The position numbers and the translations under genes are program-made. 64,000 nucleotides of DNA, taken from NCBI RefSeq assembly GCF_000753715.1, contig NZ_JPER01000003.1, forward strand, positions 186,001 to 250,000, given 5' to 3'. The DNA is from Pseudidiomarina salinarum (lineage in GTDB: Bacteria; Pseudomonadota; Gammaproteobacteria; Enterobacterales; Alteromonadaceae). Below the pieces are notes generated by a model. The model worked only from the letters and a program-made list of their open reading frames with translations. It had not been told where the DNA came from and did not search any database. This document shows positions 1-8,376 of the stretch, piece by piece; positions within the stretch are counted from its first letter, which is position 1; every line of letters starts with the position of its first letter.

Positions 1-1064
1 TTCACCGTAGTTAATAAATCTGCCAGACGCACCGCCACCGACAAACCATGACGGATCCAGCGCGATTCACGATGAATGCAATGCACGGCAAAGAGAAGGT
101 CTTCCCGCGAGTCATCCAGCATATCAAGCAGCCGGTCCGCATGCAGCGACAGCTGATGGGAGTTGACCGGTTGCCCTTGCTTCAGCACCACCATCTGGCT
201 GTCCAGGTAGCCCGCTATGCGCGCCAGCCGTCGTGCCATTGGTGTGGCGTACTGATGTCCGTGCCGTCGGCCCAGGCGCTTATCATTTTCATCTTTTACC
301 TGAAATAATTCAGACGGCGTCTTATTGCCGCCCTCACCTGCGCTACGGCTCGCCTCGCGCTCGATTTCCCGAACGAAATTCCACAGGTCTTTCTCTTTCG
401 CCTGACCAATTTCAGGGAATTCAAAGCCCACCGCCAGTACCTGGCGATCATTATCGGTTTTCAGATGCCGGACCTTTGCCGGAACCTCAAACTTAGTACC
501 ATTAGGAAAGTACAGCTCAATGTCGGTATCCAGATCCGGTAATACCCGTGAAACGCCATCCTGCATAAAAAATTCTGCCAGACAGCCGGTGGCTGATAAA
601 TCTTTTAAGTCACCCTGTAATTCAATTTTATTCTGGCTTTCTTCATCTTCACTGTATAAGCGCACGCCAACGTCCATTCCCAGCCGCAGCGACGCCCGGA
701 AACTGGCACGGCGTTGCTTCACATTTATTTCCGTGGGCCAGTCGGCGTAGGCGAGCAGCCGGCCGTCAGCGCTTATCAGTTCACGCATGGTCATCGGGTT
801 GGACTGAACCAATCCGCCCGGCGTGTAGCCGTGCAGGGTAAATTTAACACCGCGACGGAGTTGCGGGGCGAGATCGCGGATGGCGCTCAGATCAAACAGC
901 AGGTAATCGCGTTCTTCCTGCTCCAGTAATACCACGGGGTGTTCCTTACCGCCGCCGTTGGTAATCTGTAGCGAGGCCACACCCGGCTGACTCAGCGCCT
1001 CATAATAAGTCGCTAACTCAATCGGATTGTTCACCGGGCTAAATTCAATTTCGGTTTCACTCAC
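1..1064 (-). CDS. PilZ-domain (YcgR-like) c-di-GMP-binding protein, 3' part outside window
   Basis: The reading frame is open from a GTG at 1064 to the left edge, about 354 codons with no stop, so the C-terminus is missing. Residues 20-110 look like a YcgR N-terminal domain. A PilZ domain follows, with the arginine motif RRASFR at 118-123 and the DLSATG motif at 155-160, the two signatures that bind cyclic di-GMP. After about residue 265 comes a helical region ending near an H-G-L-S-V-A-V-R-L-A segment that resembles the start of an HD or HD-GYP domain; this last point is inference. The GTG start is supported by a GAGGG ribosome site just upstream. The gene diverges from fliC and has its own FliA-type promoter (1108-1134). 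In E. coli the homologous brake YcgR slows the motor when c-di-GMP is high and is FliA-dependent, so a similar role is likely. Confidence 0.8.
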   Translation of the reverse strand, partial: MSETEIEFSPVNNPIELATYYEALSQPGVASLQITNGGGKEHPVVLLEQEERDYLLFDLSAIRDLAPQLRRGVKFTLHGYTPGGLVQSNPMTMRELISADGRLLAYADWPTEINVKQRRASFRASLRLGMDVGVRLYSEDEESQNKIELQGDLKDLSATGCLAEFFMQDGVSRVLPDLDTDIELYFPNGTKFEVPAKVRHLKTDNDRQVLAVGFEFPEIGQAKEKDLWNFVREIEREASRSAGEGGNKTPSELFQVKDENDKRLGRRHGHQYATPMARRLARIAGYLDSQMVVLKQGQPVNSHQLSLHADRLLDMLDDSREDLLFAVHCIHRESRWIRHGLSVAVRLADLLTTV

Positions 1065-1107
1065 TCTTATTTCCCTCGTGGCGAGCTCGTATTATCGCGC
1101 AATGTCC

Positions 1108-1134
1108 TTATCGGCTGACGCTTGTTCTTCTTTA
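1108..1134 (-). promoter_or_regulatory. sigma28 (FliA) promoter of the PilZ gene
   Basis: On the minus strand TAAA (1134-1131) is followed by exactly 15 bases and then GCCGATAA (1115-1108). This equals the gammaproteobacterial FliA consensus TAAA-N15-GCCGATAA. The start codon lies 43 bases beyond the -10 element. Confidence 0.85.
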
Positions 1135-1194
1135 ATGTTTGCCGGCATGTCTGCAGGCGTAAGTAGCAAAATACCTGCTATCAAAAAATTTTTC

Positions 1195-1221
1195 TAAAGG
1201 TTTTTTTCCGGGCACCGATAA
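1195..1221 (+). promoter_or_regulatory. sigma28 (FliA) promoter of fliC
   Basis: TAAA at 1195-1198, a 15-base spacer, then ACCGATAA at 1214-1221, one mismatch from the FliA consensus. It faces fliC, whose start codon is 59 bases downstream, leaving a flagellin-like leader with an AAGGA ribosome site. Confidence 0.85.
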
Positions 1222-1280
1222 CTAGTCAGGACGGAGGCCACAACCGGCAGCCAATTTTCGGAAACAGAAGGATAAAGACT

Positions 1281-2099
1281 ATGTCAGTTATAAATACAAA
1301 TATCACGGCGATGATTGGTCAGAACAACCTGTCAAAGTCGCAGTCTGCACTGCAAACCTCGATGGAGCGCCTGTCATCTGGCCTGCGTATCAACAGTTCA
1401 AAAGATGATGCGGCTGGCCAAGCAATCGCCAATAAAATGAGCGCCCAAATCACCGGTATGAACCAGGCGAGCCGTAACGCAAACGACGGTATCTCACTGG
1501 TACAAACAATGGAAGGTGGCCTGAACCAAATCAACGACAACCTGCAACGTATTCGTGAGCTGGCGGTTCAAGGTGCTAACGACACCAATACTTTAGAAGA
1601 CCGCGCTGCGATTAAAACTGAAATCACTGAGCGCATCGCTGAAATCGATCGGATCGCTGGCAGTGCAAACTTCAACGGTACTAGCCTGTTGAATGGCGCA
1701 GCAGCCCTGAACATCCAGGTCGGTGCTGGCACTGGCGCTGGTGATGTTATTACGGTAAACACGGTTGATGCTACTGCTACAGGCCTTGCCGTCACTGCGC
1801 CAGCAACTGATGACCACGCTGGTTACCAGGGACTGATTGATCAGGTTGACGCCGCAACGGGAACTCTGGATACGCAACGCGCTACTCTGGGTTCTACTCT
1901 GAACCGTTTCGATTCAGTAATTGAGAACCTGGCAACAACTTCTACTAACCTGTCAGCTGCCCGCTCACGTATCGAAGACGCTGACTATGCCGTAGAAGTC
2001 AGCAACATGACTCGTGCGAACATCCTGCAGCAGGCTGGTACTTCTGTACTGGCGCAGGCAAACCAGACTCCACAGTCTGTTCTGTCACTGCTGGGCTAA
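1281..2099 (+). CDS. fliC: Flagellin, short form
   Basis: Structural subunit of the flagellar filament, exported through the flagellar type III system. The 272-residue product has the conserved flagellin N-terminal D0/D1 coiled coil (MSVINTNI, then QTSMERLSSGLRINS) and C-terminal D1/D0 (RSRIEDADYA to QSVLSLLG). Only about 60 residues lie between these halves, so the surface-exposed D2/D3 domains are absent; the middle is rich in Thr, Ala and Asp. It is transcribed alone: a FliA promoter precedes it and a strong hairpin terminator follows. No fliD or fliS lies next to it, which is unusual because these often follow flagellin. Only one flagellin gene is seen here. Confidence 0.96.
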   Translation: MSVINTNITAMIGQNNLSKSQSALQTSMERLSSGLRINSSKDDAAGQAIANKMSAQITGMNQASRNANDGISLVQTMEGGLNQINDNLQRIRELAVQGANDTNTLEDRAAIKTEITERIAEIDRIAGSANFNGTSLLNGAAALNIQVGAGTGAGDVITVNTVDATATGLAVTAPATDDHAGYQGLIDQVDAATGTLDTQRATLGSTLNRFDSVIENLATTSTNLSAARSRIEDADYAVEVSNMTRANILQQAGTSVLAQANQTPQSVLSLLG

Positions 2100-2147
2100 G
2101 AAAATCGGGTATCTCCCTGGCGGTAACGCACTGACCGTCAATCCCGT

Positions 2148-2177
2148 GGCAGCCCTTATTTTAAGGGCTGCCTTTTT
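2148..2177 (+). terminator. Rho-independent terminator after fliC
   Basis: A perfect 10-base stem (GGCAGCCCTT with AAGGGCTGCC), a 5-base loop and a run of five T. It separates fliC from flaG. Confidence 0.9.
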
Positions 2178-2196
2178 CGCTTAGGAGGCGGAAATT

Positions 2197-2550
2197 ATGA
2201 CCACACCCATCAATGAGTTGTCTTATAACAACTGGCCGGCCGCTTATGCTGCATCGGAACGCCAGCGCGTGGAACGGGTATTGCAGCAATTTCCGGTACC
2301 CAAAGCTTCCGCCGAGCCGCAGCAATATAAAGCAGCCGAACTTGTCGGTCCGGTACAGCGGGTCAATCAGGTAATGGAGAACTACGGCCTGCACTTTGAT
2401 TTATCCGAACAGGCTGGCGGTCAGGTTGTGATTAAGCTGGTGAGCCGGGATTCCGGTGAGGTTATCCGGCAGATCCCGTCCGAAGAAATGCTCCGTATTT
2501 CTGAGCATCTGGATGAACTGAAAGGATTGTTGCTTCAGCAGCAGGCGTAA
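2197..2550 (+). CDS. flaG: FlaG family protein
   Basis: Small protein (117 residues) of the FlaG family, found beside flagellin genes and linked to filament length or assembly in polar-flagellated bacteria. The C-terminal half carries the family pattern: LHFDLSEQAGGQVVIKLVSR, then D-S-G-E-V-I-R-Q-I-P and EEMLRISEHL. The N-terminus is variable and proline-rich. A good AGGAGG ribosome site lies at 2183-2188. It follows fliC but is separated from it by a terminator, so it may rely on readthrough or on its own promoter. It converges with fliE, with 6 bases between the stop codons. Confidence 0.85.
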   Translation: MTTPINELSYNNWPAAYAASERQRVERVLQQFPVPKASAEPQQYKAAELVGPVQRVNQVMENYGLHFDLSEQAGGQVVIKLVSRDSGEVIRQIPSEEMLRISEHLDELKGLLLQQQA

Positions 2551-2556
2551 GCAGGG

Positions 2557-2874
2557 TCAGACCTGCATGCCCATGATTTCTTTATAAGCACCGATCATGC
2601 GGTTACGTACCTGCACGCCCATTTCAAAGGCGAGTGACGCCTTTTGTTTATCGACCATGACTTCATTCAGGGTAATGTTAGGATCGCCTAACTGAAACGC
2701 CCGCGTCTTTTCTCCCGAAATCTGCTGCAGCGAGTTAATTTTATCAATTGAGGCCTTCAACTCTTGCGCGAAGCCGCCCGACTCAATATTTCCGGTCGCC
2801 GCTGGCTGCGCTTTGACTTCGGTCTGTAGCGCCTGCATCTGCTGCAGCGCGGTCTGAATTGCTGGTACGCTCAT
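2557..2874 (-). CDS. fliE: Flagellar hook-basal body protein FliE
   Basis: FliE joins the MS ring to the proximal rod. The product is 105 residues when started at the ATG at 2874 (MSVPAIQTAL), which sits nine bases after a GAGG ribosome site; in-frame starts further upstream would add a tail foreign to the family. The C-terminal FliE core is clear: LNEVMVDKQKASLAFEMGVQ followed by VRNRMIGAYKEIMGMQV. The orientation is odd. In most gammaproteobacteria fliE is the first gene of fliEFGHIJ, but here it stands alone on the opposite strand, divergent from fliF, with a sigma54-like promoter of its own. Confidence 0.93.
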   Translation of the reverse strand: MSVPAIQTALQQMQALQTEVKAQPAATGNIESGGFAQELKASIDKINSLQQISGEKTRAFQLGDPNITLNEVMVDKQKASLAFEMGVQVRNRMIGAYKEIMGMQV

Positions 2875-2910
2875 AGTCATCACCCTCAAAAGCACATGAG
2901 ATATTTTTAT

Positions 2911-2925
2911 TGGCCACACTTTAGC
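2911..2925 (+). promoter_or_regulatory. Sigma54-like promoter for fliFGHIJK
   Basis: TGGCCACACTTTAGC has -24 GG (2912-2913) and -12 GC (2924-2925) with the required 10-base gap. The match to TGGCAC-N5-TTGC is partial. It lies 134 bases before fliF, inside the divergent fliE/fliF space. Confidence 0.4.
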
Positions 2926-2957
2926 AGCCGGTAGCGCAACCGAAGCATCTAATTAAC

Positions 2958-2971
2958 GCTAAAAAAGTGCC
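2958..2971 (-). promoter_or_regulatory. Sigma54-like promoter for fliE
   Basis: On the minus strand GGGCAC precedes a T run and TTAGC, giving the -24 GG and -12 GC elements exactly 10 bases apart (2971-2970 and 2959-2958). The -24 box differs from TGGCAC by one base. The fliE start is about 84 bases downstream. Confidence 0.5.
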
Positions 2972-3059
2972 CTTTTTCACTCTTTGACTTGCCCCTACCC
3001 CCGCATAATGTCATCTAGCTAAATCCGCCTGTTCACGAATCCGGAACCCAGACGACATT

Positions 3060-4823
3060 ATGGAAGCAACTCAGACCGTTAAACCTTCTGCAACGGCCGC
3101 CCCCGCCGCGGCTGGCACGCCCCAGTGGCTGCAGCAGCTGAAAACGAACAACCTGGTGCCCCTGTTAATTGGTGGTGCCGCTTTCGTTGGTCTGGTATTT
3201 GCACTCATCATGTGGGCCAGCACACCGGAATACCGGGTGCTTTACAGTAATCTGAGCGAGGCCGATGGCGGCCGTATCGTCACTGAGTTAGAAACCCAGC
3301 AGGTCCCATACCAGTTAAATGGCGCCGGTACTATTATGGTGCCCGGCGACCAGGTGCACCGGTTGCGGCTGCGTATGGCCGAGCAGGGGCTGCCACAAGG
3401 TGGCAATGCCGGCTTCTCGCTCATGGACAACCAGGCCTTCGGTATCAGTCAGTTCGCCGAACAGGTTAATTTCCAGCGCGCCCTCGAAGGTGAACTATCC
3501 AGTTCAATGGAGTCGCTGGGCCCGGTTGCGCGCGCGCGGGTGCACCTGGCGATGGCCAAGGCTTCCGTGTTTGTGCGTGACCGTGAACCGGCAAAAGCCT
3601 CGGTGATTCTGACCCTGCACGCTGGCCGCAAGCTAGGCGATGGCCAGGTGCAGGCGATCATTCATATGGTTTCCAGCAGCGTACCGGAACTGTCCACCGA
3701 ACAAGTCACTGTAGTGGATCAATACGGCAACCTGCTGTCCAGAAATAACCGCGAAGACGCCTTAAGCGGCACCAAGCTTACCTATATCGAACAGATCGAA
3801 CGCTCCTACCAGGAACGTATTGAGAATATTCTCACGCCAATCCTCGGCCGTACCAATATCCAGGCACAGGTTGTGGCCCATGTGGACTTTGCCAAGCGCG
3901 AAGCAACTGCCGAAAGCTACACCCCGAACCAGAATATCGACACCGCCGCCATACGCAGCATTCAGCGCAATACCACCATGCAGGGTAACGGCATGGGTGC
4001 TCGGGGAGTGCCTGGCGCGCTGACCAATACGCCGCCGGGCGTGGAAGCTTCACCCATCGAGATGACCGCCGCTGAGCCGGGTGATGAACCGGCCGTCGAG
4101 ACAGCTGAGAATAACGCTGGCAACCGCTCAGTACAGCAGGATCAGATTGTTAACTACGAAGTGAACCGCACTATTGAGCATGTCGATCACCATCGCGGGC
4201 AGCTCGAACGGCTGTCTGTGGCTGTAGTTGTGAATCATCGCGAAGTCATCGGCGAAGATGGTATTGCTACCCGCGTCAAACGCAGCGAAGAAGAACTGGA
4301 ATACATTAACCGCCTGGTGCGTCAGGCAATGGGCTTTACCGAAGCCCGGGGCGATCAGCTGGACGTAATTAACAGTTTGTTCATTAATCAGGTTGAACCT
4401 GTTGAAGAGCTCTCCTGGTGGCAGCAACAGGGTGTGCAGCAACTGGTGATGTCGGTGGTCCGTTATCTGCTGGCCGGACTTGGCATTCTGCTGCTTTATC
4501 TATTCCTGTTACGGCCACTGCTTAATCGCTTTACCAGCTCAAGCGGCCCAGCCCGCAGCCGCCCGCGTGGCAACCTGCGTGCGGTAGTGGGTGATGATGA
4601 CGACGATGATCTGGAGCAGGCACGGCCTCGCAGCGCACCCCGAGCGGGCGCTACCGGCGATGACGATGATGAAGAAGAAGCAGGCTCATTCCGCTGGCCT
4701 GAAAAAGAGAATAAATCGAATTACAAAAAAGGTCTGAAAAAAGCCCAGGAACAAGCGCGCGACAATCCGAAGCAAGTGGCCCGAATTTTACAAAACTGGA
4801 TAAATAGTGATGACCATGTCTAA
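3060..4823 (+). CDS. fliF: Flagellar MS-ring protein FliF
   Basis: Forms the MS ring in the inner membrane around the export gate. The 587-residue product has the expected plan: a cytoplasmic N-terminus, a transmembrane helix near residues 33-51, periplasmic ring-building domains (for example EYRVLYSNLSEADGGRIV and the YscJ-like LSSSMESLGPVARARVHLAM), a second transmembrane helix near 460-480, and a C-terminal FliG-binding tail (QVARILQNWINSDDHV). Between the second helix and the tail is a strongly acidic linker with two Asp/Glu runs (about residues 507-540), longer than in E. coli. The gene overlaps fliG by 14 bases, which suggests coupled translation and matches the partnership of the proteins. 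Confidence 0.97.
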   Translation: MEATQTVKPSATAAPAAAGTPQWLQQLKTNNLVPLLIGGAAFVGLVFALIMWASTPEYRVLYSNLSEADGGRIVTELETQQVPYQLNGAGTIMVPGDQVHRLRLRMAEQGLPQGGNAGFSLMDNQAFGISQFAEQVNFQRALEGELSSSMESLGPVARARVHLAMAKASVFVRDREPAKASVILTLHAGRKLGDGQVQAIIHMVSSSVPELSTEQVTVVDQYGNLLSRNNREDALSGTKLTYIEQIERSYQERIENILTPILGRTNIQAQVVAHVDFAKREATAESYTPNQNIDTAAIRSIQRNTTMQGNGMGARGVPGALTNTPPGVEASPIEMTAAEPGDEPAVETAENNAGNRSVQQDQIVNYEVNRTIEHVDHHRGQLERLSVAVVVNHREVIGEDGIATRVKRSEEELEYINRLVRQAMGFTEARGDQLDVINSLFINQVEPVEELSWWQQQGVQQLVMSVVRYLLAGLGILLLYLFLLRPLLNRFTSSSGPARSRPRGNLRAVVGDDDDDDLEQARPRSAPRAGATGDDDDEEEAGSFRWPEKENKSNYKKGLKKAQEQARDNPKQVARILQNWINSDDHV

Positions 4824-5832
4824 TCAACAAACGGCGGCGGCAGCAAATATGCCCGGCTTGCGTCGCGCCGCACTGTTATTACTCATGCTGGAAGAAGAGT
4901 CTGCCGCTGAGGTGTTTAAACACTTCGCGCCCCAGCAGATCCAAAAGATCAGTAAAGAGATGACCAAGCTCACTGATGTATCGCATAAGGACATCAAGGC
5001 CGTACTGGAGCAGTTCCATCAGGAACTGGCCGATACGCCGTCGCTGGATAAATATGACGATTACATCCGCTCGGTACTGACCAGAGCACTGGGCCAGGAT
5101 CGCGCTAACAGCCTGATTGAAGATGTGCTCGAGCATAAGGTTGGCAGTGTTGGTATTGATGCCCTGAACATGATGGACATTCCGGAAGTAGCCGAGATGA
5201 TCCGTGACGAGCATCCTCAGATTATCGCCACCATCCTTATCCATCTTGACCGTGCCCAGGCAGCCGGTGTGCTCGAACTCTTTGATGAACGCCTGCGTAA
5301 CGACGTGGTGCTGCGGGTAGCTACCTTTACCGGTGTGCAGCCTGCCGCGTTACAGGAGTTAACAGAAGTGCTGGGCGGCATGCTCGACGGACAGCACCTG
5401 AAGCGCAGCAAAATGGGTGGTGTGCGTACCGCGGCGGAAATCCTCAACCTGCTCAGTGCTGGCCAGGAAGATACCGCGCTGGAAAACATCCGTGCGTACA
5501 ACGACGAACTGGCCCAGAAAATCGTCGACGAAATGTTCCTGTTCGAGAACCTGCTCGAGCTGGACGACCGCAGCATCCAGGTGCTGATGCGTCAGATCGA
5601 GACCTCTGCTTTGGTTATCGCACTAAAAGGCGCCGACGATGCCCTGGTCGAGAAATTCCTGCGCAATATGTCGCAGCGTGCGGCCCAGCTTATTCGTGAA
5701 GAAATGGAAACCCGTGGTCCGATTCGCGTATCTCAGGTTGAAACCGAACAAAAAGCTATTCTGCAGGTGGTCCGCCGCCTTGCCGACAGTGGCGAAATTG
5801 TCTTAGGAAGTGGTGACGATGCCTTCGTTTAA
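4810..5832 (+). CDS. fliG: Flagellar motor switch protein FliG
   Basis: Rotor protein that binds FliF and FliM and contacts the stator to produce torque. The 340-residue length is normal. The N-terminal part (LRRAALLLLMLEEESAAEV) binds FliF. The middle has the EHPQIIATIL segment typical of the family. The C-terminal torque domain contains the charged motif LFENLLELDDRSIQVLMRQI. I start it at ATG 4810; ATG 4816 is also possible. It overlaps fliF and is followed by fliH with a 14-base overlap. Confidence 0.96.
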   Translation: MTMSNQQTAAAANMPGLRRAALLLLMLEEESAAEVFKHFAPQQIQKISKEMTKLTDVSHKDIKAVLEQFHQELADTPSLDKYDDYIRSVLTRALGQDRANSLIEDVLEHKVGSVGIDALNMMDIPEVAEMIRDEHPQIIATILIHLDRAQAAGVLELFDERLRNDVVLRVATFTGVQPAALQELTEVLGGMLDGQHLKRSKMGGVRTAAEILNLLSAGQEDTALENIRAYNDELAQKIVDEMFLFENLLELDDRSIQVLMRQIETSALVIALKGADDALVEKFLRNMSQRAAQLIREEMETRGPIRVSQVETEQKAILQVVRRLADSGEIVLGSGDDAFV

Positions 5833-6556
5833 GCCCTTCTCAGTCGCTAACGAGCAGCGGGCCAGCGCGGCCCCTTCTGCCAGCTCCGCCAATGACGGCC
5901 ACTGGCAAAGCTGGTCGATGCAACCCTTAGGACGCAAGTTGGCAGCAACCGCAATCAATGAAAATAACGATTCTGGTGATTTTCAGCCCAATAGTGAACT
6001 TCAGAAACTGCGCAATGAAGCGCGTAATAAAGCTCATCAGGAAGGTTTAGCGCGCGGCCAGCAAGAAGGTTATGCGCAAGGTTATGAAAAAGGCCTTGAG
6101 GAAGGTCGCCTTGCTGCCGATAAGGAATTAAAGGACACCCTGGATCAGACGCTGGCACCACTGGGCAATCTGATTGGCGAAGTTGACCGCGCACTAAACC
6201 AGCTGGATGACAACGTCAGTGAACAACTGGTACAGCTGGCGCTGGCGGTGGGCCGCCAGCTTGCCGGTGAAGCCATGCAGGCAAGTCCGGAAACTGTGCT
6301 GGCGCTGGTCCGCGAGATGCTGCATGCGGAGCCTATGCTGACCGAGAAACCGGTTCTTATTTTGCATCCGGACGACCTGAAGCTGGTCGCCGAACACTTA
6401 GATAATGAAGTGGCAACGGTTGGCTGGAAGTTGCGGCCGGACGAACGCATAGAGCGCGGTGGTTGCCGCTTAGTCAGTACTACCGGTGAGCTGGATGCAA
6501 CCCAGGAAACCCGGTGGCAGCGCATTATTCAGCAGTTAAGAGGACGCCATGCATAA
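5819..6556 (+). CDS. fliH: Flagellar assembly protein FliH
   Basis: Regulator of the export ATPase FliI, which it holds as a dimer and ties to the switch complex. The product has 245 residues from ATG 5819, placed eight bases after AGGAAG; two upstream GTG codons are less likely. It carries the FliH hallmark of spaced glycines in a helical repeat ([18 protein letters not shown], about residues 75-92) and a C-terminal FliH/HrpE-type domain ([20 protein letters not shown]). It overlaps both fliG and fliI. Confidence 0.93.
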   Translation: MPSFKPFSVANEQRASAAPSASSANDGHWQSWSMQPLGRKLAATAINENNDSGDFQPNSELQKLRNEARNKAHQEGLARGQQEGYAQGYEKGLEEGRLAADKELKDTLDQTLAPLGNLIGEVDRALNQLDDNVSEQLVQLALAVGRQLAGEAMQASPETVLALVREMLHAEPMLTEKPVLILHPDDLKLVAEHLDNEVATVGWKLRPDERIERGGCRLVSTTGELDATQETRWQRIIQQLRGRHA

Positions 6557-7919
6557 CGCTGAGCAACTCACAGAACATTGGCAATCAGCGCTTACCAGCG
6601 TCAGCGAGCGACTCGTCGCGCTGCCGCAATGGCGCCACTGTGGCCGCCTGGTGCGTGCCACTGGCATGGTGCTGGAAGCCGTGGGTTTGCAGCTGCCTGT
6701 CGGTAGCGCCTGTGTGATTGAAGTACAGCATCAGAGCGACGCTCTTATAGAAGCCGAGGTAGTAGGATTTGCCGGCGATAAAACCTTTTTGATGCCGCTT
6801 GAAGCAGTCCAGGGACTCACCCCGGGCGCTCGCGTTCTGCCCATCAGTGAAGCCGGTGATGACAGCCGCCGCTTTCCGCTTGGGCCAGCATTACTGGGCC
6901 GGGTACTGGACGGTTGCGGCCGGACTTTGGATCAACAGCCACTGCCACGCGAAGTGGAATACGGCAAGCTGGCCGGTAAAGCGATCAACCCCATGCACCG
7001 CGCCCCGATTGATACGCCTATTGACGTCGGCATCCGGGCGATTAATGGCTTACTCACCGTCGGCCGTGGTCAGCGTATGGGGCTGTTCGCCGGCTCCGGC
7101 GTTGGTAAATCAGTATTGCTTGGCATGATGGCTCGTTTTACCAAAGCTGATGTAATCGTGGTCGGGCTTATCGGTGAGCGTGGCCGTGAAGTGCAGGAGT
7201 TTATCGATCAGATTCTGGGTGAGGAAGGCATGCAGCGCGCGGTCGTCGTGGCAGCCCCGGCCGACTCCTCTCCCTTGCAACGACTGCAGGGCGCGGCATA
7301 CGCAACCCGCCTGGCAGAAGATTTCCGTGACCGTGGTCAGCATGTACTGCTCATCATGGATTCACTAACGCGCTTTGCCATGGCGCAGCGTGAAATTGCC
7401 TTAGCTATTGGCGAACCGCCGGCCACCAAAGGCTATCCGCCGAGTGTGTTTGCGCGCTTGCCTGCGTTAGTTGAGCGCGCTGGCAATGGTGCTGTCGGCG
7501 GGGGCTCCATTACCGCATTTTATACCGTACTGACAGAGGGTGATGACCAGCAGGATCCTATCGCCGATGCCACCCGCGCCATTCTTGACGGCCATGTTGT
7601 GTTGTCGCGTGGCCTGGCAGAATCCGGCCATTATCCGGCGATTGATATTGAAGCCTCCATCAGCCGCGTCATGCCGTCAGTGATAAGCCAGCAGCAGGTA
7701 CAGCAGGCGCAGAAGCTGAAAAAACTCTTTTCGGTATATCAGCGCAACCGGGATCTTATCAGTGTCGGCGCTTATAGCCCAGGCCATGACCCGGTGCTGG
7801 ATCAGGCGGTACAGAAATTCCCGCAGGTTGAACATTATCTGCAGCAACAAATGCATGAACAAGCCAGTTTCAGTGCGGCGCAAACAGCATTAACCGATGT
7901 CATTGGAGGACTGCAATGA
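6549..7919 (+). CDS. fliI: Flagellum-specific ATP synthase FliI
   Basis: Hexameric ATPase that unfolds and delivers substrates to the flagellar export gate. The 456-residue protein resembles the F1 beta subunit. It has Walker [12 protein letters not shown], the ERGREV element that follows, Walker [21 protein letters not shown] and the FliI-specific [18 protein letters not shown]. It overlaps fliH by 8 bases and fliJ by 4 (ATGA). Confidence 0.97.
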   Translation: MHNAEQLTEHWQSALTSVSERLVALPQWRHCGRLVRATGMVLEAVGLQLPVGSACVIEVQHQSDALIEAEVVGFAGDKTFLMPLEAVQGLTPGARVLPISEAGDDSRRFPLGPALLGRVLDGCGRTLDQQPLPREVEYGKLAGKAINPMHRAPIDTPIDVGIRAINGLLTVGRGQRMGLFAGSGVGKSVLLGMMARFTKADVIVVGLIGERGREVQEFIDQILGEEGMQRAVVVAAPADSSPLQRLQGAAYATRLAEDFRDRGQHVLLIMDSLTRFAMAQREIALAIGEPPATKGYPPSVFARLPALVERAGNGAVGGGSITAFYTVLTEGDDQQDPIADATRAILDGHVVLSRGLAESGHYPAIDIEASISRVMPSVISQQQVQQAQKLKKLFSVYQRNRDLISVGAYSPGHDPVLDQAVQKFPQVEHYLQQQMHEQASFSAAQTALTDVIGGLQ

Positions 7920-8374
7920 ATACCATCGCTTTAGCACAACTTACTGAGCAAGCCGAACGGGCCCGAAATGAAGCTGCACAGCTGCTTGCCAATGAGCGTC
8001 AGAATAAGCAAAAAATCGCGGCCCAGTTGCAGACCCTGCAAGGCTACCGCCATGAATATCGGATCCAGTTACAACGCCAACTGCTGAACGGCCTGGCACC
8101 GGCTACTATCGCCACCTATCAGCAATTTTTGCGCAGCCTCGACCACGCCATTAACCAGGCTCAACAGGCGCTGCAGCAGCAGACCAATAAGGCTGATCAG
8201 GTGCAACAGTTATGGATTGAGAAGCAGCAGCGGCTGCAGTCTTTTACTACCTTGGGCGAACGTCAGCAACAAGTGATCCGTAAGCAAGCACTGCAGCGGG
8301 AACAGAAGCTGGCCGACGAACTGACCACCACCATGTACGCGCGGCGGCTGCAACTTGCTAAGGAAGGGGTTTAA
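7916..8374 (+). CDS. fliJ: Flagellar export protein FliJ
   Basis: Predicted all-helical coiled coil of 152 residues, rich in Gln, Arg and Glu, as in the FliJ stalk that links the FliI hexamer to the gate protein FlhA. Sequence is poorly conserved in this family; identity rests on length, coiled-coil character and position directly after fliI with an ATGA overlap. Confidence 0.88.
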   Translation: MNTIALAQLTEQAERARNEAAQLLANERQNKQKIAAQLQTLQGYRHEYRIQLQRQLLNGLAPATIATYQQFLRSLDHAINQAQQALQQQTNKADQVQQLWIEKQQRLQSFTTLGERQQQVIRKQALQREQKLADELTTTMYARRLQLAKEGV

Positions 8375-8376
8375 TC

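Noticed and set aside
6116-6134. GCCGATAA-like string inside fliH as a FliA promoter
   Set aside because: No TAAA element lies 15 bases upstream, and it is part of a conserved coding segment.
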